From Epiperipatus broadwayi (lineage: Eukaryota > Onychophora > Udeonychophora > Euonychophora > Peripatidae), in contig JAQFVV010012395.1 of assembly GCA_028023455.1 (NCBI GenBank), positions 8,918,498 to 8,982,497 on the forward strand: a stretch of 64,000 nucleotides of DNA, written 5' to 3'. Made by a program: the position numbers and the translations under genes. Below the pieces are notes generated by a model that was given only the letters and a program-made list of their open reading frames with translations, was not told the DNA's origin and searched no databases. Shown here in pieces: positions 11,872 through 25,121 of this stretch (positions are counted from its first letter, which is position 1; every line of letters starts with the position of its first letter).

Positions 11872-12288
11872 AGCATGTAATATTATTATACAACAATATT
11901 TTTGATTACTTAAATTGTAATCATTATTAACTGAATTTAATCAGGCATTTATAACGATTATAATTTAACTACTTGAAAATAATTCCGTGTAATAATATTG
12001 TATGCTATTATTTTCTCATAGAATTATTATAATTTAAATTAATAATAAAATTGAGCGGGATATTAAATATTATATATGCAAAATTTGATATAAAACTGGA
12101 AACGACATCTTTGGCTAAATATATGAGAAGTTGAAATGAGACAAAAGTAATAGGATCATTATTTCAGATGATTCGACTTTCTCATTAGCTTTGTTACGAC
12201 TAAATCTTCGTTTTTAATTTAATTTAATAATAACTATATTTCTAACTATTATTATTACCTATTAAAGAGCTGAAAATATTTTAATTAT
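11872..12288. other. AT-rich stretch, nothing recognised
   Basis: No supported feature. Confidence 0.5.
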
Positions 12289-13603
<1,315 letters not shown>

Positions 13604-13683
13604 TTTTATGTCTAAGGCATTTTTATTGTTAGAATGTAAATATTTTTATGTCTAAGGCATTTTTATTATTAGAATGTAAATAT
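13604..13683. repeat. Two-copy tandem duplication, 40-bp unit
   Basis: The sequence tctaaggcatttttatt recurs with a 40-base period, and the two units differ at about one base. Non-coding. Confidence 0.9.
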
Positions 13684-14898
13684 ATTACTTATTTTGTGTA
13701 AATATATGTTTGAATATTTAAAGTCATAAATCGTGGATTTTCAAATATGTTTTAATTTTATTGTTCTAGTTATGGTCATCTTCATATACTCACTTGACAA
13801 GTTGAATTCTTTTCTTTACATACTGGAGACTTGATAGTTATAACAGCATGGTGATGGAAAGTAAGTTAAATGACAACAGGTCTTCTGCATTTTATTGGTG
13901 TAGTTAATTTTTCTTTCTTTACTGGCATCTTAGTGGATATCGCAAGCTGGTTCCATAAACTTAGACAATCTTTACTGGATCAGATTGCATACTGTGGATC
14001 TGCTAACTGATGTGCTATCTTTTTGTCTAGCCTTGAATTATAAATAATCTACTATGGAAATAAAACATCCTTGTAACTGTTAAGACATCATTGAAAATTA
14101 TTTTATCATTGTCAATAACCTTCGGCCGCAAGCATTGTTATAATTTTTTTTATTAATGGTCGAGTCTCTTCTCCATACTCATTTCAACATGGCTTTTAAA
14201 TTACACTTGCATTCAGAGTAAATTTATCATGGAAAATCATGAACAGAATAAAAATTTCACTATTAGAATGAAAGACTGTTTACTGTCTATAAATATTGAA
14301 TGACCCTTTTTATCCATCTCAGTTATCTTTCTACCTACTGTTTATGTCTTTTGTTAATAATCAAATCATAATGTAGATCATCCATATATGTTTTTGTCAT
14401 TTACCAATGATTGAACCATAATGTAGACCACTTGAAAATTATGGACTTCTGAGTAAAATATTAAGTTGATCCATGAACAACAGCATTTTCTTTTCTTTTT
14501 TTACACTATTATTTATTATTATATTTTTACTCAAACATTACAGGGTGAGTGATCGATAACATTCTGCATAAATTGACAAATCATTTAATGTGATCAAAAT
14601 GTATATTAATAATCTCTCTTTTAGTCTCATGGGCAACTTCTCTAATGCACGATATATGCGTAAATACACACACATTGTTCTTCAAATCTTTATTAATTAA
14701 TTCATATAAGGTTATGCATAGGTTGCCTTTCAAGTACACAATTTAATAATATTGTCAAATGCATATATCACTTTTATTTTAGGCAGTTTATTCCAATGAC
14801 ACATAACAAAGGCAGTTTGTACCTTTTTAATATTTTTTCTCTTTTTATTTTATTTTTATGTTGTAATTCAATCTAACTAATGTAGGCTATACTCAAGT

Positions 14899-14900
<2 letters not shown>
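13684..14900. other. AT-rich stretch, nothing firmly recognised
   Basis: A mariner-like terminal look (cagggtgagtgatcgataac near 14542) occurs without a partner end or transposase, so it is not called. No gene is supported. Confidence 0.45.
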
Positions 14901-14936
<36 letters not shown>

Positions 14937-14990
14937 TGTATATATATATATATATTGTATATTATATATATATATATATATAATATACAA
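14901..14990. repeat. (AT)n runs with palindromic centre
   Basis: Two TA runs are separated by tcatg. The second part contains ttgtatattatatata and its reverse complement ending in tataatatacaa, so it can fold as a hairpin. Confidence 0.9.
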
Positions 14991-15239
14991 ACCATTATAC
15001 AATTACAAATATCCAGTTTGTATATTTTCTATAATTATTTCAGTTAGTGTTAACAGTAACTTTCTTTTCATATATATATATATTACAGTTATTTGATTCT
15101 TATTTGTAACATTAAATTTCTGTCATCTGTATATATATGTGTGTGTGCAGATAAGCTTATTGAAATATCTACATGTCTTTAAAATATGTGAAAAGCCAAA
15201 AATGTTTGGATTTCTTAAACCACATGGGTTAAATGAAAA

Positions 15240-16010
15240 GAATACCATTAGCATAATGAAAAATTCGGTAGTGTAATTTTTATCACACCATTCTCATGCA
15301 AAATAGCGACTGGATTCTGCTTTTAATACCTTGTGGAGGGATGTAATCATAAACATATGATCAACAATATGTAAAAAAAAGATCCCCAAGATGCACATTT
15401 TATGCTGAATTAGCACTCATCAGTTGACCCAGACTATAATCTCTTATACATAGCTTTATCATTATTCAGTATATATTTAGAGAGCAAATTACTATAGTTT
15501 AATTGATATGTATCAAATGTTGCACTCTCACAACTTTGATACAAATCACTTAATGAAAGTATATTAATAATTTTTATTAGCCATTCATTAGACTAGAGAT
15601 TATCCAATAATGGATCATACTTCTGTAGTTATGCAAAATAAAGATTACTTTCTATTGCTTTTAAGATTGGAGGAATATAATCTTAAACATATGACCAAAG
15701 ACATATTAAAAAGATTTATGAGCCAAGATGTGCACTGCCTCCTCAAACAGCATACATCATTTGACTCAGACCACATTCTCTTACACATATCTTTATCATT
15801 GTTCAGTATACATATAGAGAGAAAATTATTACAGCTTAATTGTCAAATGTGTTGCCCTCATAACTTTAACACAAATCACTTAATAAATGTATATTAATAA
15901 TTTTTATTAGTCAGTCATTAGATTAGAGATTATCCAGTAATGAATAATATTTCTGTAGTATAATTTTGACTATACCATTCTCATGCATGGTAGAAACTGG
16001 TTTATATATT
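15240..16010 (+). repeat. Tandem units of a ~330-bp repeat family, plus orientation
   Basis: At least two units and a partial third follow each other. Landmarks repeat about 335 bases apart, for example agagattatccaataatgga near 15595 and agagattatccagtaatgaa near 15925. Each unit also has a gaatataatcttaaacatat or gatgtaatcataaacatat segment and a tttatcattrttcagtata segment. The same units occur inverted at 18790-19330. The 95-residue frame at 15610-15897 lies entirely inside a unit and is not conserved as a frame in the other units, so I do not call it a gene. Confidence 0.75.
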
Positions 16011-16017
16011 ATATATC

Positions 16018-16700
16018 ATCAACTATTATCAATCTACTGCAGAATGAAGGTCTCTCCAAGTTCAATCCATCTTCTTTGATCTTTAGCTTCTCTTCTCCAC
16101 ATTACCAATGGCCACTTTCTTATTTCATCCATCCATATCACATGTGGTCTCTTTCTATGCCTTTTATAATCTCTTGGAATCCAGTTGAAGATTTCAATTG
16201 TCCATTTATTATCAACTCTTCTACCAATATGTCCAGCCCAACTCCACTTCAGTCTTTTACTGTTTTCAATGAGGTCAGTAACAGTTATTTATTCTCTTAC
16301 CCATATATTGCATTTTCAATCTCTTCTTGTTCCTCCTAATATGCATCTCTCCATACTTGTTTGAGTCGTCTGAAGTCTCTGTATTGCTCTTTTATTAAGT
16401 GTGCAAATCCTAGATCCATAAGTAAGAACTGGTAAAACATATTTATTAAAAAAAACCTTTCTTTTCAAACATATAGGCATATATCCTTTTAGTATCAAGT
16501 TATATTTCTACCAAAAGCATTCTGACCAAGTTTAATTCTATGATTAATTTCATCCATTATGTTTCCATCTATATTAATAACCTGACCAAAGTTTTATAGC
16601 TGTTAACTTCTTCTAACTCGTCAGAATCAATCTTATTTTTCATATTTTGAGAAAATCCATTGAACATTACTTTAGACGTTTAACATTTATCTTTTGTCCT
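16018..16700 (-). pseudogene. RTE-type LINE, C-terminal end of ORF2
   Basis: LINE ORF2 proteins carry reverse transcriptase. The minus strand, read across frameshifts, gives in order SKVMFNG, DELEEVNSYKTL, an INHRIKLGQNAFG segment, KRKVFFNKYVLPVLTYGS (best open part 16316-16498), TTQTSMERCILG, then WSWAGHI- and RWT-like remnants, KRPH plus RWMDEI-like residues, and an LGETFI terminus. This order (LPVLTYG, MERxMLG, WxWAGHxAR, RWxDDI) is typical of the tail of RTE and related LINEs. The reverse transcriptase catalytic core lies further 5' and is not present. Several frameshifts mark it as dead. The 3' end abuts the 330-bp repeat cluster. Confidence 0.8.
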
Positions 16701-16726
16701 ACTTTCCTACTTTAATATATATATAT

Positions 16727-16753
16727 AAGATTTTCATGGGTTGCATATATATA

Positions 16754-16791
<38 letters not shown>

Positions 16792-16822
16792 ATAGGAAGA
16801 TTTTCATGGGTTGCACATATAA
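16727..16822. repeat. Short direct repeat around an (AT)n run
   Basis: The sequence agattttcatgggttgca occurs at about 16731 and again at about 16799, on either side of a TA run (about 16758-16790). Confidence 0.85.
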
Positions 16823-16828
16823 AAGACA

Positions 16829-16950
16829 TATTTTGCAGGTTAATCTGTGTTAAAAAATTTAAATATTGATATACCAACATTTCGACTTGATCACAGAAGT
16901 CATCCACTGGTTGATAAAAGATAGAAAGATGGTTGTAGAGGCGCTACAAC
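16829..16950 (-). repeat. PLE terminal repeat at the 3' end of the minus-strand copy
   Basis: This is nearly the reverse complement of 18516-18638 and matches 26605-26715 in the orientation of the element. On the minus strand it holds gatgacttctgtgatcaagt followed directly by CGAAA, a stem-loop (gacttc..caagtc) with a GAAA box. Inverted or direct terminal repeats are known for PLEs. End points are approximate. Confidence 0.75.
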
Positions 16951-17084
16951 ATTAATTTGAAAAAAAAAAAACCATTAAAATTCCACCGATAGTAAAATGT
17001 TAAATTGAGAATGTTTTTTAAAAAAATATTTCCAAATAGGAAGAAATATGCATGTATCATCTCACATATTAATAGAATATGGCC

Positions 17085-18593
17085 TTTTAAGTATCTCAAT
17101 GGCTATTCTAATTTTGCAGTGGTAGAGATTATCACATCTGGATATGATCTGGTACTAGAAAAATCAATTTTATGACTTGAATATATAGTATAGAATGAGA
17201 ATGCTGATGATGATGAGTGTTGTTTAACTGCATTAGCATGTTCATTTCTTCTAACACTGATGTGACAATTACTCATACCTATGTAAGAAGCTTTACAATT
17301 TTTACATGAGATTTATAAACACCATGAGATTCAAGAGTGATTGAATCCTTAGGCTTGGTTATTATATTGCTGATCTTTTGCTGAGTAGGAAATGCTCTAT
17401 CTAAATTGTAGCATTTTAATGTACATCCAATACTGTCTGTAGTTCCATTTACATATGGAACACAAATCCTAATAGCTGATTTATCATTTTTTTGTTTCCT
17501 ATTTTGTCCATTTTGGGCTTGAAATAAGGTTTTTTTTATAAATTTATAATTATAACTATTTGCTAATAAAAAACTATTAGTATGATTTATTTCTTCTTTC
17601 AGATGTGACTTATTTGAAAGGTTAATTGCTCTATTTAAAAGAGTTTTGGCTACAGAAGCTATCTGAGTTGGATGATGATGAGAATGTAAATGTAAATATT
17701 TGTATATGTGTGTATTCTGTCTATAAATCTAAAAAGATAAACTATTTTCTGTTCTGGTGACTAGAACATCAAGAAAAGGAGAGTTTTCCATCAGACTATG
17801 TCTCCATTGTAAATTTACTATGAGAATGCATATTATTTAAATGTAACAAAAAGTCATCTAATTTATTTTCTCCATGTTGCCATATGACAAAATTGTCATC
17901 TATGTATCTGATCCAAATGAGAGTTTTTAAAGATGATGATTCTAAAGCACGAGCTTCTATATTTTCTATGAATAAATCAGCTATTACTCCTGAGATAGGT
18001 GAGCCCATAGGAGTACCAAAAACTTGTTGGTAATTCTGTTCATTGTATACAAAATATATGTTCAAGAGACAATGTTTAATCAAAGAAATAATATGGTCTG
18101 GTAAATTGCAATGTTGTGAAATTATATTTAAAACTTCATCAATTGGAATATTTGTAAACAAAGACAAAACATCAAAACTGACTAGAATGTCATTAGCATT
18201 AATTTAAAATTTTTTTTAAATCAGAAATAAAATGAAATGAGTTTTAATGTATGATTTAATAGATGGGATTGTAGGTTTAATAAAATCCGATAAATATCTA
18301 GCTAAAATATGAGTTGGAGATCCTATTGTGCTTACTATTGGATGAAGGGCAGTATCTGGTTTGTGAATTTTTGGAAGTCCATAAAATTTTGAACAGACAC
18401 ATGATTTTTCACGAGGGATTATTTTATTTTTTATCTCTGTTTCAATAGGCGATTTATTAATAATGGCTTTTGTTGTTTTTATCCAAATATGTAGTATGAT
18501 CTCTTTTGATTGTAGCGCCTCTACAACCATCTTTCTACCTGTTATTACCCAGTGGATGACTTGTGTGATCAAGTCGAAATGTCGGTATATCAA
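17085..18593 (-). pseudogene. Penelope-like element RT plus GIY-YIG, broken
   Basis: Minus-strand reading, 5' to 3': CSKFYGLPKIHKPDTALHPI is the PLE signature. ARYLSDFIKPTIPSIKSY follows, then motif A with VSLFTNIPIDEVL-like residues. Motif B is GTPMGSPISGVIADLF, and motif C is RYIDDNFVIW with both aspartates kept. The thumb and linker reach into a GIY-YIG domain (about 17090-17300) with HGVY, CKASYIGMS and the conserved arginine in ISVRRNEH. Breaks: the frame shifts near 18200, a stop lies near 17815, and a base is missing just after HGVY. The N-terminal domain with the ADKG box is absent, so the copy is 5' truncated. Best open parts are 18216-18593 and 17796-18167. Intact relatives copy themselves by RT and nick the target with the endonuclease; this copy cannot. 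Confidence 0.92.
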
Positions 18594-18640
18594 TATTTAA
18601 ATTTTTTAACATGGATGAATCTAAAAAATATGTCATATTA
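18513..18640 (+). repeat. Inverted copy of the PLE terminal repeat at the element's 5' end
   Basis: Read on the plus strand, it has gcgcctctacaaccatcttt, then gatgacttgtgtgatcaagt with CGAAA following, then tatcaatatttaaattttt. It is the inverse of 16829-16950 at roughly 85-90 percent identity by eye. Together the two bracket the coding part as inverted terminal repeats. Confidence 0.85.
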
Positions 18641-18780
18641 TATATATATATATTTATATATATATAATATGACATATTATATATTTATATATATATATAT
18701 ATGACATATATTTTTATATATCTACATATCTCTATATATTTTTCAATATATATATATATATATTGAAAAATAATAGAGAT
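18636..18780. repeat. AT-rich palindromes
   Basis: Two hairpin-forming segments follow each other. One pairs tatgtcatattata with tataatatgacata (about 18630-18676). The other pairs tttttcaatatata with tatatattgaaaaa (about 18738-18771). Confidence 0.8.
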
Positions 18781-18789
18781 ATGTGTAAG

Positions 18790-19047
18790 AAATTGTATTC
18801 TAGGCCAATTGATAAGTGCTGGTTTAGCATAAATGCTTTTTCACATATTTTTGGTCATATGTCTATGATTACATCCCTCTAGAAATGTTAAAAACACATA
18901 AAAAACAGTCACTATCTTACATAAGAGTAATGCAGTAAAAATTGCATTACAGAAATATTACTTATTATTGAATAATTTCTAGTCTAATGAATGAGTGATT
19001 TGTGTCAAAGTTGTGAGAACAGTACATTTGGCATTTATTAATTTTAC

Positions 19048-19097
<50 letters not shown>

Positions 19098-19330
19098 TGC
19101 TTGTGGTGTGGACCAGTTGATGAGTAATGGTTCAGCTTGAAATGCACATATTGGGAGCATAAACCTTTTTCAGTTGTCTTTGGTCGTATGTTTATGATTA
19201 CGTCCTTCCACAAGGTATTAAGAAGGGATAGAAACCAATCTCTATTTTGCTTGAGAGTGATGTAGTGAATATTAAGCCACTGACATATTATTTATTGATG
19301 GATAATGTCTAGTCTTATAAATGCCTAATA
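18790..19330 (-). repeat. Tandem units of the ~330-bp repeat family, minus orientation
   Basis: Reverse complements of the 15.2-16.0 kb landmarks appear here in order: a taccttgtggaaggacgtaa segment, tcataaacatacgaccaaag, a ctgaaccattactcatcaac segment, and the tcacaactttgacacaaatc and cattagactagaaattattc segments. A (TA)n-(GT)n microsatellite (19050-19094) lies between the two units. The 82-residue frame at 18965-19213 is an accident of the repeat. Confidence 0.75.
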
Positions 19331-20054
19331 AAAAATATTAATACCATCAGCATGTTTCATTTGGAACCATAAAATTTGGCTAATAACGAGTGTTGCTAGC
19401 AAACTAATTTTTCTTTTCATGGTATATATTAATAATTTTTCTTTCATTCATAAAAACAAAAGCAGTTTAGATTAGTTTTTGAATTGACACAGAAATATTT
19501 TTTATGTTTTAGATAATTAAAATATTACAATTCTGTATAATGCTACTGTCACAGAGTATCATTATAAATAATATTTTTTAATAAATCTTTGACAGATATT
19601 GTTTACTTTATGCTAAAAGAAAAAAAAATTAATGCACAAGGGGAAATCCAAAAATAACTGAAAAATTTTATATTAAAAAATTGTATATTTATTTTTAGGT
19701 AATGCAAATTGAATTGCTTTAACAAGTATAGTCTACCTAATGCACCACACTGGTCTAAACCTGTTTGTCATTTTTTGAAATATATAAACACTTGCAAAGT
19801 TATCCATTTTAAGATATCCATCCCTTTTGCCCCCAGTTCTAAGTCCCAAAAAAATTGAGACATTTTTTTTATTTGAGAGATTTAACAAAATCACACAAAG
19901 TGAGATTGAGTGAATACAGATGATAGATAAGTTCTATTTGTCTAACCATTCATCCATTCTAACTGATTATCTATCTATCTGCTTATACCTATATGTATGC
20001 ATTTATATATCTATGAATCAATAGATAAATGAATAGTTGGATAGATAAATAAAT
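19331..20054. other. AT-rich stretch, nothing recognised
   Basis: No supported feature apart from short TATC runs near 19971. Confidence 0.5.
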
Positions 20055-20085
20055 AAGTAGGTAGGTAGGTAGGTAGGTAGGTAGG

Positions 20086-20118
<33 letters not shown>
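20055..20118. repeat. Compound microsatellite (GTAG)n-(ATAG)n
   Basis: About eight GTAG units grade into about eight ATAG units, a single-base change within the array. Confidence 0.97.
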
Positions 20119-20423
20119 TGACCGAATGTTTGTATGATTAGATAAATAAATGAATGGATAAATATATAGAAAGAGATAGATTGATAAATAAATTATTTAT
20201 ATTTTGAGTTATTATGCTTATATTCAAAAAAGATTAGGTAAGAAATTTTATTTAATCTTTTGGCTGTCCACTTAATACATTTGTGCCAAAATATTTTTTA
20301 CAGACATATATTATTAGACATTATTCTTCAAGCAACTAATTAATGACAGTATTTTACAAAGAACAAATTTATCATGTGAAATTTAAAAAAAAAAAAAATT
20401 GCAATCTGACTTTACTAGAAAAC

Positions 20424-20461
<38 letters not shown>

Positions 20462-23400
20462 AACTGAAATAATAATGGATATTTGTAACTGAATGAAGGA
20501 CATTTGCGACAGAAATAATAATAAATTGATAGAAAATGATCCATTATTAACATATATGTTTATCCAATCTGTTATTTGTAACAGTAAGTAAACATTGTCA
20601 CAGTATAGATAAATAGATGCGTGATGAAATGATAGTTGCCATAATTCAATAACTAAATATAACATTATAGCCCGATTGCAACTATCCTAAACATTAATTC
20701 TGTCACATTAGTAATAAAATCAATAAGTTATCTCATTTCTCCATATAAAATAACAACAATGAAAATTAAAATATCATCATTAAAGATTTAATAATATCTA
20801 AATATTGGGGATGTCATTTGAACAATAAAACATACTGGCCATTGTCATCAAATAAAAGAATATTAAATATAGCAACTGAATAAAAGTATCCACTGTGAGA
20901 TTCCTGGAGTGCCTTATGCTTTATCTCCAATACTAGGTTCTTTTAATAAAGAATCCCTTTTATTCGTCTTTCCAACTATAGAAGACCATTCATGGTCATA
21001 TGCACACACTGGTGCTATTCATGACAACTTATAAAATATATATTTTATAAAGCTAATATTATGAAGTTGGAAAGGGATTATATCACTCTTTATTCCGTTT
21101 AGCTAAGTATATGTGTTTTCCCACGAGCGCCACTAGATTGTTTTAAATCTAGATAATTATCTGTTTAGAGTGTACTGAGTTCAAACTCATTCGGTACATT
21201 TTTATCACACATGACTTGGATGACTAATGAAAAAATGACATTCTTACATTTTATCTATATCGATAAAATTACAAGATCCCAATATTACCAAAATTTATAT
21301 TATAGATTAAAGATTCTTATAGACATTGCTAGCTCATTTACGTATATTGATGAACAGACAAGTATAATCTTATTAATGGCTTCTAAACAAGCATGTGAAG
21401 ACCATTACTAATATTGATGGCCATTTAACTAGATTATTTATCACAATATAAAGGTGATAATGATGATGATAATAATAGTGATATCATAATAATAATAATG
21501 ATAATAATAGTGATAGTGAGGATACCAGCCATAGCTTATTAATAAACTCACAACAATAAATTTATCTTTATAAACCTATAGGCATCTATTAAAATTATCC
21601 TATTTCAAACTAAGATTTAAATATTACATTCACTAGCATTTATATAAGTGTATAGTTATTTACTAAAATACTTTTATTGTTAAGATTAGGATTTAATAAT
21701 ACTAGTGATGATGATTGATCATCATGAATCTCTTTGCATAATATTCAACTTTCTATAAATTTTTATTTACTACATATATTAATTCTGTTAACCGTTAGAT
21801 TGAGTGATTATAATTTATTAATGATGATGATGGCGATCATAACTCTTATATAGTATTATTTGAAACATTTTAACCAACAACACGATATCCATCTTTGATG
21901 AGGATGATCATAATTCATGGACACAACCCAATTTTAGCTTTTCTACTATTGAACTATAATTATTAAAATTTGGTTATTATCAAGCCTAATCCTTAAATAC
22001 CCAAAGATAAATTAACATTCTAGTTTACTTAACCTTTTGCGAGCGCTTAATATTTGCAAGTGATTGCTCAATATTTACGAATGATAACACTTAATAACTG
22101 CGAGCAATGATGATGAATTAAAATGATAGAACCAAGACAAGAAAAACACAACAATATTTTTTTAATAAGAACTCGGAAAACCCATTAAGATATATATAAT
22201 TATATTTTATTAATACTATTACTCTTTCTTTCTTTCTTTCTTTAGAATCAAATCAATAATTAAATAAATGGCTTATTATGACATTAATTCAATACAAAAA
22301 TTAATATAAAAATTTATATAAGCACAAGCAAATAAACTTAATATATAGGTTTGTCATTTCTGGATATTTTAAAATAAGCTGGCTTAAAAAAATACATTTT
22401 ATGGAATGCTTACTTAAGTCTTTCCTAACTTATTATATCATAAAATAAATTTCATATGTATCCTGTGTGTTTTATTTCACTTCCATTCATATGTAAGCCT
22501 TGCTTTATAATTTCTCACAATTAAACTATTTATATATAACCTATTCCTTGACACCGTTGTATAAGCAGTTACACATGCACACATTCGTAATGTTAACATA
22601 TATGTTTAAAATGTATACCCACAAATTACATATATAAAAATATTTTTGCAACCTTTTAGCAAAAGAAAATAAATACATGATATTAATTTTAATATGCAAC
22701 AAGATAAAATAAAAAAAACATTATAAATGCATATTTTTATAGGTTGCTCATTATCATTAACAACTGAAGAACAATTAAAAAAAAACATTTCAACATTACA
22801 ATATATAATAAAAAAAAATAATAAAAAAAATAATGAAAAATTTAAGTTTAAAGATTTAAACTATGTTTGTGCTATGTTGTGAGATATTGCAAATAACTAT
22901 AGATAAACAAGTCTTTAATGTTTCTGTATCAAAAAAGAAAATTGCTTTGACCAGTAAATGAAGGTTTACTTTTAATAAGTAAGAATAAAAATCTGTTAAA
23001 GAAAGTTCATAGTTACCCGATAACTTTCACTTCTTATAAATGTCCTGAGTTTGAATTTTCAGACTGCTTGTCTTTGCTCCATAAAAAAGAAAGTTATTGC
23101 AGACACTGTTAAGATAAACATGAATCAATTGACTTGCTGGTTTCTTTAATTCTAAAATTATTTATTGTTGATTGGCTTCCTTCTACCATTTTAAAAAGAG
23201 TTATTATAAAAACTTTTTAATAAGTGTGTACTGGTGGATTTGCTTGTCTCTCCTATTTTTAAAAAAATAATCGCTGTAGACACTTTAGATGAATGAGGTA
23301 AACTTTAACAAAAATTTGATTCATGGCTTCAAACTTGGCGATATATGGAATTTATACATTTTCTCTTCCTCTTCCTTCCTCTTCTCCATCCATCCAAAGG

Positions 23401-24710
23401 TAATGAGCCTAGAATAGACCAGGAGCCAGGAAAGAAGAATTTCATATAGCTTGTGTGGTTGGCTTCAAACTCTTTCATTTTGTTGGTTATTATTTGATTG
23501 GTATATGAGACCACAGTAGATTAGTGATTTTAACTCATTCTGTATTAATCAGGAAGCAGAAAAAAATGGTTTAGCAATGCAGAGTCATGGTATTATACTC
23601 AGAAAAATATGTTAATCTCATTTCATAGAATTGTCAATAACTTCTTATAAATTCAATTTTGTTCCATTTCCCCTCTTTTTTCAATATTAATATTTCTGGA
23701 GATTACTTGTATATCCGCACATCTTCGTCTATTTTGACTTTATACAAGAGTCTTTTCCTTCTTTTCCCTTGTTCAATTTTTAAAGAGTAAAAAAAAAATC
23801 AAATCGCCTACTTTTCTTTTTTTTTCCTTATCAACATTAATAACGAGGAAAAAATTGAGTGAGAGTTACATCTCTCTTTAATAATTACATCTCTCCTTAA
23901 TAATAATGATACTGAGTGACTTTTAAACATTTTATTCATTTTTATTGCGAATCTTTGGTCAAAAGAAACTGACCACCTGCATATCTTATCTTGAGATAAA
24001 AGACAAAAAAATCAGAGTTTGACAAGTTGATGTACTATCACGATTTTACAAGAAAATTAATAATCACGCTTTATTACATCAAAGCAACCCCTTTATAAAA
24101 ATAACCTTAGATACAGATAACAAACAATAAAGCTGGCAATCTATAGTCACCAAAAATAGATGTTAAAAACGTTTTTGTGTTTATACAGTCGTTCTTATTC
24201 TTTCACACTCTTTTGCACGTGTACATTTTCAAATCCCAATCTCTTATCTAGATCACTTTATTTGACACTTTCTTTCTGATCTGCTTTATTTTAACCAAGA
24301 ATAAAACTAAATAACTGAATATATTAATTATTTAATAAGAAAAATAATATATTAAAATATCATTTCTTACAACATTATATCCATTCATCACTTATTAATT
24401 TATCAACTATATATTACACATACAATATATGTACACATAAATCTATATATATAAAAGAAAAAATTTTTTTTTAATTAAATAATATGTATGTATGTGAAAT
24501 GAGTCATATATCTACAATATATATATATATTAAACATTCCATAACGATATTCTTTCAGTCATACTCACTCTTTAAATAAAGAAAAACTTGAATTTTGCAG
24601 CCTATTCACTAACAGTCATTTTGAATGTATATTGCTATCATGATATATATATATACTTAAGAGTTCTTTTAATATTAAGGGTGGATGAGAAGTGAATGGA
24701 TTTGTGGGTA
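20119..24710. other. AT-rich, gene-free stretch with small simple repeats
   Basis: An (AT)n run at 20427-20458, ATG/ATA/GAT-type trinucleotide runs around 21455-21515 and a short (CTTT)n near 22225 are visible. Open frames are short and without motifs. The segment 24541-24620 resembles 25052-25125 (both contain gaattttgcag or caattttgcag after a ctttaaataa tract). Confidence 0.5.
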
Positions 24711-24850
24711 ATGTTTAATATTATATATATATTGTGTAGCTTTGAAGTTCTTTACACTTGAGAAGCCTGCTTGTAGCAGTGAAACCTTTGGTAGTGTTTT
24801 AATATTATTTTTATGCTGGTCTGGTTGAATTTTGAATTTGGGGTAGTTTT
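24711..24850 (+). repeat. Dispersed repeat with hairpin-GAAA motif (partner at 52.6 kb)
   Basis: It aligns with 52580-52745: gagaagcctgcttgtagcag followed by TGAAACC here, and gagaggtctgctttggcagg followed by GAAACC there, then a shared tgaatttg-ggta-tttt-atta tail. A small stem (ctgc/gcag) precedes the GAAA in both, like the layout seen in the PLE termini of this window. Non-coding. Confidence 0.6.
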
Positions 24851-24851
24851 G

Positions 24852-24852
<1 letters not shown>

Positions 24853-24901
<49 letters not shown>
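24853..24901. repeat. (AT)n microsatellite
   Basis: An uninterrupted run of about 48 bases, directly followed by the direct repeat at 24902. Confidence 0.97.
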
Positions 24902-24905
<4 letters not shown>

Positions 24906-24980
24906 TTCAACTTAATTTAAACAAGGAGTATGAAATTGAATAAAAAAGGATCTTAAACTCCGTATAAACAAACATGTTTA
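24902..24980 (+). repeat. Direct repeat upstream of the plus-strand PLE
   Basis: It begins aaattcaacttaatttaaac and is similar over about 75 bases to 26743-26818 (aaattcaaccttatttaatc). Both copies start right after an (AT)n run. The PLE at 25122-26725 lies between them. Confidence 0.6.
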
Positions 24981-25121
24981 AATAAATATACCCAGAATGA
25001 ATGCATAATAATAATATTTACTCCCCAAGTCTGTATAAAATATTTTAAACATACCATAATAATATTATTTTATTTTTTTCCCCCTTTAAATAATGAAAAC
25101 TTCAATTTTGCAGTCCATTCA

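Noticed and set aside
14542-14610. Mariner-like terminal sequence (cagggtgagtgat)
   Set aside because: No matching inverted end, TA duplication or transposase was found; the similarity is short.
15610-15897. 95-residue frame
   Set aside because: It lies inside a tandem non-coding repeat unit and is not preserved as a frame in sister units.
15240-16010. CRISPR array
   Set aside because: Units are about 330 bases, diverged and without repeat-spacer structure, in a eukaryotic context.
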